Of a stretch of DNA of 64,000 bases, positions 36,070 to 45,247 are shown piece after piece (position 1 is the stretch's first letter; each line of letters begins with the position of its first letter). Source of the stretch: JAPLJC01 sp963697965 (GTDB lineage: Bacteria > Desulfobacterota > Desulfobaccia > Desulfobaccales > 0-14-0-80-60-11); assembly GCA_963697965.1 (NCBI GenBank), contig OY969108.1:2790001-2854000 (forward strand), given 5' to 3'. The notes under the pieces were generated by a model that had not been told where the DNA came from, searched no databases, and saw nothing but the letters and a program-made list of their open reading frames with translations. Made by a program: the position numbers and the translations under genes.

Positions 36070-38814
36070 TTACTCCTCCTTCAAAATTGCCGCCAGATTG
36101 GGCCGCATGGCCCGCCAGGCCGGGTAGGCCGCGGCGCCCAGCCCCAGGCCCATGACCAGCGCCAGGCTCTGCCAATAGATGCCCGGGGTGAAGTGGAGCA
36201 TGATGGTCCAGCCGAAGGCCTGTTTGTTTATGACCAGAATGAGCAGCAGGGAGAGCACCGAGCCGCAGGCGGCGCCCAGGAGAAAACTCAGGAAGCTCGC
36301 CAGACCCGACTCGGTGAGCACCAGGGCGAGAATCTGGCGGCGGGAGGCCCCCATCGCCTGGAGCAGGGCCAACTCCCGCTCCCGCTCCATGATGAGCACC
36401 AGGAAGGTGGTGATGATGCCGAAGACCGCCACCACCACCGCCACCCCCTCCAGGGCGTAGGTCAAGGCAAAGGTTTCATCGAAAATTCTGAGGATACCCT
36501 GGCGCAAATCCCGATGGGACAGGGCCAGGGAATGGTAGGCGGCCCCGTATTTCTCCTGCAGCCGGGCCTGCACCTGGGGCACCCGCCGGGGGTCCTTCAG
36601 GTAGAGGCGCACCGCGTTCAGATGCCGGTCCTGCCAGAAGCGGCGGAAGAGGCCGATGTCCATCCAGAGGCTGGGGCCGTCGGTGCGGTAGTCGTAAAAG
36701 ACCCCGGCGATGGTGAGTGCCTGGGGCCCCGCCGGAGTGGGCAGGATGAGGCTGTCCCCCTTCCGGTAATGAAAGGCCTCGGCCAGGGGCTCGGAGATGA
36801 CCACCGCAGGCTTGCCGTTTTCCGTTTTCCGTTTTCCGTCTTCAATTTTTGGGTTAGCTCCCATGGCCGGCACACTGAATCCCCCTAAATCCCCTTTTTC
36901 CAAAGGGGGACTTTCCCCCCCCTTTCCTAAAGGGGGGTAGGGGGGATTTGGTTTTGACAGGACCGGCGTCTCGCCCGGGTCTCCCCGGCCTGCCCCTGCC
37001 ACCTCCTGCATGATCGCCTGGGAATCTCCCTGCCGGAACCAGAGGCCGCCGTATTTCGCCAGCACCTTAAAACTGCCGCCGATCACCAGGATCTGGCGGC
37101 CCCGGAAGGGCAGGCGCACGCAACGGTAAAGATAGATGTCGGCGATCTCCGGGTCGGCTCGCAGTTCCGGGAGAATTTCCGGAGGCAGGTAGTCGTCGTA
37201 GGCCCCGGTGGAGAAGATCGCGGGGCCGAAGAAGATATCCCCGCTCATGGCCCGGCTCACCCAGTCGTTGACGGTGGCCCGGAAGGAGCCGATCATCACG
37301 GTCACCGCGATGAGCATTCCCAGGGCGCAGGCCAGGGCGGCGATACTCACCGCGGTGCGGCTCAGCGACCCGGCCAGGTAGCGGCAGCCCAGCTCCGCCC
37401 CGGGCCATCTTTGCAGAGGTCTTTGCCAGGCCCGCCCCATAAGACGGGTGGCCAACGGGGTGAACAGGGCGAAGCCCAGGAGGATGAGGAAGGCCGCCGC
37501 AAAGGCGGGCCAGGGGGGACCGCCCTTAACCCTGAAGGAGGCGCCGAGGCCCGCCAGGATCAAGGCGGCGACCCCCCAGAGAAAGATCCTGCCTGCCCTG
37601 CTGTCGATTCTCTCTTCGAGTTCCTGCCGCTGCCAAACTGCCCGGATTTGGGTGCGGGCCGCCTCGCGAGCCGGGAGCCACGCGGCCGCCACGGTGGCGG
37701 CCAGCGCCAGCCCCCAGGCCTGGAGCAGCAGTCCCCAGGGCAGCCCCACCTCTGCGGCCACCACCGGCGTGTATAGGGAGGTGAGGTTCCGGGTCATCAG
37801 CGCCAGGACCCCCCGCGCCAGGCCGATCCCCAGGATCAGGCCCAGTGCGCCTCCTGCCAGGCCGCTCACCAGGCCCTCCGCCAGAAACAACCGCAGCACC
37901 TGCCCCGGGGTCGCGCCCAGGGTGCGCAACAGTCCGATCTCCCGGCGCCGCCGCACCACCGACAGGGTCACCGACTGGTAGATGAGGAACATCCCCACGA
38001 ACAGGGCGATGGCGCTCAGGATCTCCAGATTGAGGCGATAAGCGGCCATCAGCCCCTGGGTGCGGCTCTCCAGGACCCCGGGCCGAACCGCTTCCACCCC
38101 GGCAGGCAGCTCTTTCTCAAGCCACCCCGGCAGCCGGGCCCCAGTCCCGGTGGTCAAGAGGTCAATATGGTCCAGAAGCCCCACCCGGTCCAAAAGCTCC
38201 TGGGCCGCAGCCACGTCCATGAGGAGCACCGCCCCGTCCAGGGGATAGAGGCCGCTTTTGGAGCGAAATATGCCCCTGACGGTGAGGCTTTTTCTGGCCG
38301 GACCCACCAGCACCGGCAAGTGGTCGCCCACCCTGAGGCCCAGTCGGGACGCCAGCGGTTGGCTTACCAAAACCGCATCGGGGCTCGTGAGAAACTCGAC
38401 CCAGTCTCTCCGGGACAGGCGCCCCGGCAGTCCCCCATCCTGCGTAAATTCATAGTCCCGGAAGTCCTTTTCGGAAAAGGGGTCGATCCCCAACAGGAGC
38501 ACCGGCCCCCGGTGAGGGCCGCGGAGCTGCAGGACGCTTTGCACCACCGGGGCCGCCGCCTTGACCCCGGGTAAAGAGCTCAGCCTGGCGAACAGGTTTT
38601 CATTGAGGGGCGCCCCGGGGCTCTGAACCCGCCATTGGGCTTTGCCGGCCACCGCCGTAACCCCGGCCTGAAAGCTCTCGATGGCGCTGGCCGCGGCCAG
38701 GGAGATGCTGAGATAAACCGCGGTGCCCAAGGCGATGCCCAGAATCCCCAAAAAAGTGCGCCCGGGATACTGGCGCAGATGGCGCAGGGGAAGGCGGAAG
38801 AGCCAGGGAGTCAT
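36070..38814 (-). CDS. FtsX-type ABC transporter permease (large, two-domain)
   Basis: 914-residue integral membrane protein with two MacB-PCD/FtsX units: a first span at about residues 18-40, a periplasmic domain, several spans, then a second set with the C-terminal FtsX spans (LALVLTESGLASFLSFLLGA). It belongs to the lipoprotein-release/efflux type and pairs with the ATPase at 38811, whose stop it overlaps as ATGA (the longer frame upstream is not used). Residues about 617-672 are an in-frame insertion made of repeats found elsewhere between genes: PPYPPLGKGGESPPLEKGDL and a segment reading KIEDGKRKTENGK. The insertion falls in the second periplasmic part, where it may be tolerated. Confidence 0.9.
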   Translation of the reverse strand: MTPWLFRLPLRHLRQYPGRTFLGILGIALGTAVYLSISLAAASAIESFQAGVTAVAGKAQWRVQSPGAPLNENLFARLSSLPGVKAAAPVVQSVLQLRGPHRGPVLLLGIDPFSEKDFRDYEFTQDGGLPGRLSRRDWVEFLTSPDAVLVSQPLASRLGLRVGDHLPVLVGPARKSLTVRGIFRSKSGLYPLDGAVLLMDVAAAQELLDRVGLLDHIDLLTTGTGARLPGWLEKELPAGVEAVRPGVLESRTQGLMAAYRLNLEILSAIALFVGMFLIYQSVTLSVVRRRREIGLLRTLGATPGQVLRLFLAEGLVSGLAGGALGLILGIGLARGVLALMTRNLTSLYTPVVAAEVGLPWGLLLQAWGLALAATVAAAWLPAREAARTQIRAVWQRQELEERIDSRAGRIFLWGVAALILAGLGASFRVKGGPPWPAFAAAFLILLGFALFTPLATRLMGRAWQRPLQRWPGAELGCRYLAGSLSRTAVSIAALACALGMLIAVTVMIGSFRATVNDWVSRAMSGDIFFGPAIFSTGAYDDYLPPEILPELRADPEIADIYLYRCVRLPFRGRQILVIGGSFKVLAKYGGLWFRQGDSQAIMQEVAGAGRGDPGETPVLSKPNPPYPPLGKGGESPPLEKGDLGGFSVPAMGANPKIEDGKRKTENGKPAVVISEPLAEAFHYRKGDSLILPTPAGPQALTIAGVFYDYRTDGPSLWMDIGLFRRFWQDRHLNAVRLYLKDPRRVPQVQARLQEKYGAAYHSLALSHRDLRQGILRIFDETFALTYALEGVAVVVAVFGIITTFLVLIMERERELALLQAMGASRRQILALVLTESGLASFLSFLLGAACGSVLSLLLILVINKQAFGWTIMLHFTPGIYWQSLALVMGLGLGAAAYPAWRAMRPNLAAILKEE
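36800..36965. repeat. Intergenic-type repeats inserted in frame inside the permease gene
   Basis: Two elements in tandem: a (TTTTCCG)n heptamer array at about 36812-36842, and a C/G-rich hairpin at about 36885-36955 with arms AATCCCCCTAAATCCCC-like and GGGGGGTAGGGGGGATTT-like. Similar sequences occur at 28240-28320, 44845-44930, 52220-52310 and 53035-53125. Both keep the reading frame. Confidence 0.8.
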
Positions 38815-39476
38815 GGCAGGAGCCGGCCATCCTGCATCTTCAGGACCCGCTGGGCCGCCGCGCCCGCCTCCGGGGCGTGGCTCACCAGGACCACGGTCTT
38901 GTGCCACTGGCGGTTAAGCTGCGAAAAAAGCCGGAGAATTTGGGCCGTGGTCGCGGAATCGAGGTTGCCGGTGGGTTCGTCCGCCAGAATCACCGCCGGG
39001 GAGTTGATCAGGGCCCGGGCGATGGCAGCCCGCTGCATCTCGCCCCCGGAAACCTGGTGGGGCTTGTGCTCCAGGCGCGCTCCCAAGCCCACCTCCACCA
39101 GCCAGCGAGCCGCTTCTCCCCGGGCCTGGGAATGGGGAACGCCCTGGAGCGCCCGGGGCAAGGCTACGTTCTCCACCAGATTCAGCAAAGGCAGCAGGTT
39201 GAAGGACTGAAAAACCACCCCCACTTTATCCCGGCGGAAGCGGGTCCGCTCAGGTTCCCGAAGTTGGGCCAGGTCCCTGCCGTCCAGGAGCACCCGGCCG
39301 CGGCTGACTTGCTCCAGACCGCCGATGACGTGCAGCAGGGTGCTTTTGCCGCAGCCGCTCTTGCCGGTGATGGCCACGAATTCGCCGGGGGCGATCTCAA
39401 GGTTTATCTCCTGCAGGGCCAGGATTTCCTCGGGCCCTCGCCGGAAAACCTTGCTCACCCCTTCCAGTTGGATCAC
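38811..39476 (-). CDS. ABC transporter ATPase (LolD/MacB type)
   Basis: 221-residue nucleotide-binding subunit. Walker A GKSGCGKST, the signature VSGGEMQRAAIARAL and Walker B VILADEPTGNLDS are all present, followed by the H-loop VLVSHAP. The fused LSGGE spacing and TGNLDS place it in the LolD/MacB/FtsE group. It overlaps the permease start by four bases, so the pair is co-translated. No periplasmic adaptor gene is next to it. Confidence 0.95.
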   Translation of the reverse strand: MIQLEGVSKVFRRGPEEILALQEINLEIAPGEFVAITGKSGCGKSTLLHVIGGLEQVSRGRVLLDGRDLAQLREPERTRFRRDKVGVVFQSFNLLPLLNLVENVALPRALQGVPHSQARGEAARWLVEVGLGARLEHKPHQVSGGEMQRAAIARALINSPAVILADEPTGNLDSATTAQILRLFSQLNRQWHKTVVLVSHAPEAGAAAQRVLKMQDGRLLP

Positions 39477-39980
39477 TGAAGCCTCTCCCTTTTAAAGGAT
39501 TTTCTAACATAATAATCACCGCCCCCCCGATTTTAAAGTTCCCTGGCGGCTTAGCGATAAAACCTGATGATTTTCCAGGCCATCGTCAGGATTGGGGAAA
39601 CGCCTCACTTTTTCTAAAGGTTCTCGGATTACCTGGCGAATAGATAAATGGGGGGGCGCCTGCAGTCACAAACCCTGTGGAAGCGCGCGCAACTGCCATT
39701 CTGAGGAAGCGAAGCGAACGCAGAATCTCGTAATTACTCGAAAATACAGGGTCCTTCGCTTTCCTCTTAAAATGTGGCGCCGGAGCCCTCGCCAGCCGCG
39801 GGAACCGCCGAGGGGGGCGGTTCTACATTGGCATTTTTCGTTGTGGCCGTCGGGTCATGATGATTCGCTCATAATGACCGAAAGGACTTTTCAGTATTCT
39901 CGTCATCCATTTTCACCCGCCACCCTGGAAGATGTCCGGAGGCGCCCGGCCAGAGCCGGAAACGCAGGAAGGCCTCCCCC
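39477..39980. other. Intergenic region with REP and repeat remnants
   Basis: About 500 bases without a convincing gene. It contains the dispersed motif CATTCTGAGGAAGCGAAG at about 39697 and a GTAG REP on the minus strand at 39801-39826 (arms AACCGCC/GGCGGTT). An open plus-strand frame at 39592-39984 reads through these repeats and is not considered real. Confidence 0.5.
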
Positions 39981-41075
39981 TTAATCGGCAGGGAAGACCC
40001 GGCTGTCCAGCCAGCGGGCCAATTCCTCTGCATCCGGGGCCAAGCCAAAGACCTCCCGCCAGACCCGGGGGCTTTCCATGCAGAGATAGACCTGGACCCC
40101 CGGGGCCGCTTCCTCCAGCCACTGGCGCAGGCGGCCGTACATTTCCACCCGGAGGTCCTTGAAATAGCGGAGCTTGCCGTCCGGGGCCCGCACCATCTCC
40201 TGGGCCGCCCAGCGGCTGCCGGGAAACCGCTGGTGGATCAGGGGCCGCAAAGCCGGCGGAAACCGCAGCCCCCCCAGGCTGATCCAGGCGATGCTCCGGG
40301 CCGGCGCCGCTTCTCCCAAGGCCTCCACCGTGCGCCGGTAGGCCGCTTCCCAACCGGGGAAATAGATCAGGGGGTCGAAGTGGAAGGCTACCCGGAAGCC
40401 CGCGGCCGCCGCGGCCGCCGCCGCCTGCAGCCGGGCCTGCAGGGGAGCCGTAAACCTCTCTGCTTCCCGGACCACCTCTTCGGGATTCAGGGACCAGGCG
40501 AAGACCACCTGGGGGTTGGGGCCCAGGGACAGTAAATCGCCCAGGTCCTGGGCCTTGCTCTTGATCTCCAGGGCCGCCCGCCGGCCTTTGAACCAGGGGA
40601 TCAGCCTTTGATTGAGGCCCATGAGGGAATCGAGGGCCAGGCTGTCCCCGAATTCCCCGGTGCCCAGGCGCCAGCCGGTCCCGGGCCCGGCTTGCCAGCC
40701 AGCCTCCAGCTCCTCCAGTAAATCCTCCAGGTTGACGAAAATGGTGATGGCCGGCGTATTGACATAGCCTTGGAGGACGCAATAGCTGCAATCCATGGGG
40801 CAGTTGAGCGCCACCTGCAACACCTGGTAGCCGCAGCAGAGGTAATCCCTGGTCCCGGGACAGGGACGCCGGAAAGGCCCCTTTTGCACCGCCAGCAGCA
40901 GGGTGGTCTTGGCCTCCGGGAGCCAGCGGGCCCGCTCCTGCTCCGGGGCCCGCAAGGCCCGGCGGTCCTCGATGTCCGTCACCGGCAGGTGGCGCAGCCG
41001 CGCCAGGATGCGCCGGGTCATCGGGTAATCCCGGGCCCCTGCTTCCAGCCAAATCCGGCGGATGCGCCTCAACAT
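39981..41075 (-). CDS. Spore photoproduct lyase-like radical SAM protein
   Basis: 364 residues from the ATG at 41075; a start at 41114 would add 13. The radical SAM cluster motif CX3CX2C is present as CPMDCSYCVLQ. The surrounding pattern (TRDYLCCGYQVLQVALN, VNLEDLLEELEAGW) matches the SPL family, which includes UV-damage lyases and proteins of unknown substrate in non-spore formers. The N-terminal part has no extra cluster. It stands alone between the ABC operon and ppdK, in the same direction. Function in a presumed non-sporulating bacterium is uncertain. Confidence 0.8.
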   Translation of the reverse strand: MLRRIRRIWLEAGARDYPMTRRILARLRHLPVTDIEDRRALRAPEQERARWLPEAKTTLLLAVQKGPFRRPCPGTRDYLCCGYQVLQVALNCPMDCSYCVLQGYVNTPAITIFVNLEDLLEELEAGWQAGPGTGWRLGTGEFGDSLALDSLMGLNQRLIPWFKGRRAALEIKSKAQDLGDLLSLGPNPQVVFAWSLNPEEVVREAERFTAPLQARLQAAAAAAAAGFRVAFHFDPLIYFPGWEAAYRRTVEALGEAAPARSIAWISLGGLRFPPALRPLIHQRFPGSRWAAQEMVRAPDGKLRYFKDLRVEMYGRLRQWLEEAAPGVQVYLCMESPRVWREVFGLAPDAEELARWLDSRVFPAD

Positions 41076-41187
41076 GGGTCTGGGCTCCAACAGATCTCCA
41101 TGGGTCCGAACCAAACCGGGGTGGACGCAAGAGGCCGGGACTCGGATTCACCCAGCCCCGGCCTCCTTGGTTTCTTCAGGAATGGAC

Positions 41188-44013
41188 TTAAAGGGACTTG
41201 GACCTGGCGGCCTGGCCCCGTTTTTCCTTGATAGCCGCGTGCGCCGCGGCCATGCGGGCGACGGGGATGCGCATCGGCGAGCACGACACGTAGTTGAGCC
41301 CGATGCGGTGGCAAAATTCAACGGCCTCAGGCTGACCGCCATGTTCACCACAGATGCCGATCTTCAGGTCGGGGCGGGTCTTGCGCCCTTCGGTCACCGC
41401 CAGCTGCATAAGCCAGCCTACCCCCATCTCGTCCAGGGTTTCGAAGGGGTTATCCTTCAGGATGCCCACAGTGTTGTAAATGGGCAGGAACTTGTTTTCC
41501 GCGTCTTCCCGGGAGAAGGAGAAGGTCCCCTGGGTGAGGTCGTTGGTGCCGAAGGAGAAGAACTCCGAGGTTTGCGCCAACATGCCGGCCCGGACGCAGG
41601 CCCGGACGATTTCCACCATGGTGCCGAATTTGTATTTGATCTTGACGTTGTAGCGCTTTTCTACCTCATGGTGGATCTTCACCACCCGGGGCTGCACCCA
41701 AACCAGTTCCTCGCGGGTGCAGACATTGGGCACCATGATCTCCGGGCGGACGTCAATCTTGTCCCGCAGGGCCAGGGCCGTGGCCTCAAAGATGGCCTGG
41801 ATCTGCATGTCATAGATTTCCGGAAAGGAGATGCCGCAACGCACCCCCCGGTTCCCCAGCATGGGGTTGAATTCGTAAAGCACCCGCACCCGGCGCAGCA
41901 CCTTTTCCTTGTCGTGCAGGAGCTTCTGGTCCAGGCCCTTGGCCTTGAACTCGCTGAGCTCCCGGGTGACCGCCTCAACGGAGGGCACGTGCTGGTAAAG
42001 ATCCGGACCCAGCAAGTTCACGATGCCGGGCAGTTGCTCCAGGGCGTTAATGATCTGGCTGAACTCCCGCAGGCGGCTGGTTTCGTTGAGGAGCTCTTCA
42101 ATGCCGGGCAGAAATTCGTGCAGCGGCGGGTCCAGCAGCCGGATGGTGACCGGCAGCCCGTCCATGACCCGGAAAATTTCCAGGAAATCGGAGCGCTGCA
42201 TGGGCATGAGCTTGTCTGCCCAGCCCTTCCGCTCCTCCGGGGTGTCCGCCAGGATCATATTGCGCATCAGGGGCAGGCGCTCAGATGCGTTGAACATGCG
42301 CTCGGTGCGGACCAGGCCGATGCCCTTGGCCCCATGATGCTTGGCGCTGGCGGCCGTCTCCGGGGTGTCGGCGTTGGCCCACACCTCTATTTTGGCCACC
42401 TGGTCGGCCCAATGCATCAGCACGGCCAGGTCTTTGGGCAGCTCCGGGTCCAGCATGGGCACCGTTCCCAGGAAAAAAGTGCCATTGGTGCCGTCGATGG
42501 TGACGATATCCCCTTCCTTGATGACCACACCGCCTACCCGGGCCTCTTTCAGGTCATAGTTGATGTCCAGACCCTCGACCCCGGAGACGCAGGGTTTGCC
42601 CATGCCCCGGGCCACCACCGCGGCATGGGAGGTCTTGCCGCCCCGGCTGGTGAGAATCCCCTGGGCCACGAAAAACCCATGAATATCTTCAGGTCTGGTC
42701 TCGACCCGGGTCAGGATGATCTTCTCCCCTGCTTTGCCCAGACGCTCCGCCTGGTCGGCGTCAAAAACCACTTTTCCGGTGGCCGCGCCGGGAGAGGCCG
42801 AAATGCCCACGCCCAGCGGCTCGATCTTGGCATTGGGGTCGATGCGCCGGTGCAGGAACTGCTCCAGCATGCCCGGCTCCATCCGCAGCAGGGCTCCCTC
42901 CTTGTTAATGAGTCCTTCTTTCTCCATGTCCACCGAGGTCTTGCACAAGGCCCAGGCGTTCATCTTGGCGTTGCGGGTCTGCAGCATGAAGAGCCTGCCC
43001 CGCTCGATGGTGAACTCAATGTCCTGCACCTCCCGGTAGTGCTTCTCCAGGATGCCGCGCAGCTTTTCCAGTTCCCGGTAGATGGCCGGCATGTCGGTGC
43101 GCAGCTCCCGCAGGGGCCGGGGGGTGCGGATACCGGCCACCACGTCCTCACCCTGGGCGTTGATCAGATAATCGCCGTAAAGGACATTCTCTCCAGTCCC
43201 CGGATCCCGGGTGAAGCCCACCCCGGTGGCGCAGTCGTTGCCCATGTTGCCGAAGACCATGGTGCAGATATTTACCGCGGTGCCGTTGGCCAGGTCCGGG
43301 GTGATGTTGAACTGGCGGCGGTAATCCACCGCCCGTTTTCCCATCCAGGATTTGAAGATCCCCTCGATGGCGATCACCAACTGGGCCCAGGGGTCCTGAG
43401 GGAAAGGCCGGCCGGTGCTTTTCCGGATATATTCCTGAAAGCGTTCGCGGATCGTGGACAGGGCCTCGGCGGAAAGCTCGGTGTCCACGGCGGCGCCCTG
43501 CTCCTTTTTCACTTCCTCAAATATCTCATCAAACCCGGCGTCCTGCGCCCCCAGGCCGATCTTGCCGAAGAGCTGCAGAAAGCGGCGATAGACATCGTTG
43601 ACGAAGCGTTCGTCCCCGGTCAGGGCGATCATGCCTTTGGCGGTCTCATCATTGAGTCCCAGGTTGAGAATGGTATCCATCATCCCCGGCATGGAGAGGG
43701 CGGAACCGGACCGCACCGAAATCAGCAGGGGATTTTTCGGGTCGCCGAACCCTTTACCGGTCTTTTTCTCCAAGGCTTGCATATAATCGTGCACTTCATC
43801 CATCAGACCCTCGGGCATATGCGAACCCTGGCCGAAATAATCGAGGTTGGCCTCCGTGGTGATACAGAAGCCCGGGGGCACCAGCAGCCCGATCTGGGTC
43901 ATGGTGCACAGGCCGGCGCCCTTACCGCCCAAAAGCTTTTTATTGGTGCCGTCGCCTTCCTCGAAGGCATAGCAATAACGTTTGGTGGCCGCTTTCTGCA
44001 TTTGCTTAGCCAT
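41188..44013 (-). CDS. ppdK: Pyruvate, phosphate dikinase
   Basis: Interconverts pyruvate plus ATP plus phosphate with PEP plus AMP plus pyrophosphate. The 941 residues include the N-terminal ATP-grasp domain (KLLGGKGAGLCTM, SVRSGSALSMPGMMDTILNL), the central phosphohistidine domain with the catalytic His in GGKTSHAAVVARGMGKPCV at about residue 457, and the C-terminal PEP/pyruvate barrel (FSFGTNDLTQ, CGEHGG). It is somewhat longer than the common 870-880, through a C-terminal-side extension. With pckA in the same window it suggests a PEP-centred carbon metabolism. A perfect inverted repeat lies 50 bases upstream. Confidence 0.97.
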   Translation of the reverse strand: MAKQMQKAATKRYCYAFEEGDGTNKKLLGGKGAGLCTMTQIGLLVPPGFCITTEANLDYFGQGSHMPEGLMDEVHDYMQALEKKTGKGFGDPKNPLLISVRSGSALSMPGMMDTILNLGLNDETAKGMIALTGDERFVNDVYRRFLQLFGKIGLGAQDAGFDEIFEEVKKEQGAAVDTELSAEALSTIRERFQEYIRKSTGRPFPQDPWAQLVIAIEGIFKSWMGKRAVDYRRQFNITPDLANGTAVNICTMVFGNMGNDCATGVGFTRDPGTGENVLYGDYLINAQGEDVVAGIRTPRPLRELRTDMPAIYRELEKLRGILEKHYREVQDIEFTIERGRLFMLQTRNAKMNAWALCKTSVDMEKEGLINKEGALLRMEPGMLEQFLHRRIDPNAKIEPLGVGISASPGAATGKVVFDADQAERLGKAGEKIILTRVETRPEDIHGFFVAQGILTSRGGKTSHAAVVARGMGKPCVSGVEGLDINYDLKEARVGGVVIKEGDIVTIDGTNGTFFLGTVPMLDPELPKDLAVLMHWADQVAKIEVWANADTPETAASAKHHGAKGIGLVRTERMFNASERLPLMRNMILADTPEERKGWADKLMPMQRSDFLEIFRVMDGLPVTIRLLDPPLHEFLPGIEELLNETSRLREFSQIINALEQLPGIVNLLGPDLYQHVPSVEAVTRELSEFKAKGLDQKLLHDKEKVLRRVRVLYEFNPMLGNRGVRCGISFPEIYDMQIQAIFEATALALRDKIDVRPEIMVPNVCTREELVWVQPRVVKIHHEVEKRYNVKIKYKFGTMVEIVRACVRAGMLAQTSEFFSFGTNDLTQGTFSFSREDAENKFLPIYNTVGILKDNPFETLDEMGVGWLMQLAVTEGRKTRPDLKIGICGEHGGQPEAVEFCHRIGLNYVSCSPMRIPVARMAAAHAAIKEKRGQAARSKSL

Positions 44014-44062
44014 TTTGCCATCTCCTTGGTAGTCGCTAGTGAGCCGATCCCGGATTTAACTA

Positions 44063-44082
44063 TATATGTAATGCTACATATA
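44063..44082. promoter_or_regulatory. Inverted repeat upstream of ppdK
   Basis: TATATGTA, four bases, TACATATA: an 8-base perfect inverted repeat about 50 bases upstream of the ppdK start. Its placement fits an operator, but the regulator is unknown. Confidence 0.35.
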
Positions 44083-44288
44083 ATGACATTTTGAAAAATT
44101 TCAACGGAAAATACATTATTGTCGAGCCAGAATTAGGCGGGGCGCCGGCCGTATCCTGGATAATCCCGGAATTCCTGGAAATTTTCGAGATTTTTGCTAT
44201 AATTTTTTTTTGGGGCATTTACGTAGGGTTCTCGGGCTGGGGGCGGGCCCTCCTGGATAGCCCTTCATCAAAGCCCTAAGGATAGCTC

Positions 44289-44642
44289 ATGACGCTGCCG
44301 ATTAAATTTGACTTCACGGTGCGGGAAGACCGGCGCGGCACCTCATTTGAAGGTCTTGAAGCCGAACACCTGGACCCGGAGGGGGCCCTCAACCTCCACC
44401 TACGCTTGGGCCGGGACCACCTGGTTTTGAACCTCTGGCCGGTACGGGGGGCCATGGCCGGGGTGGCGGAGCGTCTGGCCCGGGTCCTGGGGCCGCCCAG
44501 GTCCCCCGCGGCGGTCTGCGGCTTCGGGGACTGCATGGACGATGACAAGGACGCCCCCCAACAATCCACCCTGTGGGAGTTCGACCCGGCCCGCCGCCCG
44601 GAAATCCTGGAGAAGATCAAGGCCTTTTTGGGACTGCCCTGA
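44289..44642 (+). CDS. Hypothetical protein
   Basis: 117 residues, no recognised family. It starts with an AAGGA-type ribosome site (ATG at 44289) and reads MTLPIKFDFTVREDRRGTSF, then LNLHLRLGRDHLVLNLWPVR and a CGFGDCMDDDKDA segment with two cysteines. GC-rich third positions support coding on this strand. It may be a small cytoplasmic protein. Confidence 0.6.
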   Translation: MTLPIKFDFTVREDRRGTSFEGLEAEHLDPEGALNLHLRLGRDHLVLNLWPVRGAMAGVAERLARVLGPPRSPAAVCGFGDCMDDDKDAPQQSTLWEFDPARRPEILEKIKAFLGLP

Positions 44643-45247
44643 ATTGGAGACAGACGCTCTCCCGGCGCCCTGGGGAAAGAAGAACTCATGGCCCCAAGAC
44701 TGGTCCATCGAGGCCCTCCCCTTCAAAATCCAATTATTGCCCAAAAAAAGTCATTCTGAGCGAAGCGAAGAATCTAGTGGAGTGTTCCATAATTAGCTGG
44801 ACATAATTTCAGGACTAGAACGCTGGATTTTGCATGGTTAAGTCCCCCTTTGAAAAAGGGGGATTTAGGGGGATTTCAAGATGTTATATTAAATCCCCCC
44901 TACTCCCCTTTTCCAAAGGGGGGTTAAAAATCAGTCATTTTCAATGGATAATCACAATGTAAAAGGGAAATGTAGAACCGCCGCCCTCGGCGGTTCCCGC
45001 GCCGGCGAGGGCGCCGGCGCTACCTGTTCATCTAGATCCAAGAATCCCGTATCTTTAATGACCTTAGATTCTGTTCAGGATGACAGTGAAACCAGGTTTT
45101 GCAATAGCTTCTAGTATTTTTAGTGACCTTAGATTCTGTTCAGGATGACAGTGAAATCAGGTCTGGCAATATCTCCTTAAACTTTAGAAAAATTTACGAA
45201 AATTTTCGAAAGATTGCGGAAAACCTTGGCTCGCCTTCCTGCCAGTC
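44643..45247. other. Repeat-filled intergenic region
   Basis: No gene. It contains a GTCATTCTGAGCGAAGC motif (44751-44772) and a CTAG-ended MITE-like repeat truncated at its right end (44774-about 44960, inverted relative to the copy at 52993-53193). Next come an inverted pair of GTAG REPs (about 44972-44993 with AACCGCC/GGCGGTT arms, and 45000-45022 with CGCCGGCG arms). Two tandem copies of the right end of the GAAGC-ended repeat close it (about 45062-45113 and 45120-45176). Confidence 0.75.

Noticed and set aside
39592..39984. 130-codon plus-strand frame near the radical SAM gene
   Set aside because: It reads through dispersed repeats (GAAGCGAAG motif and a REP) and has no ribosome site or protein-like conservation.
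41062..44094. 1010-codon open frame on the plus strand over ppdK
   Set aside because: Antisense of ppdK, whose motifs are complete on the minus strand.
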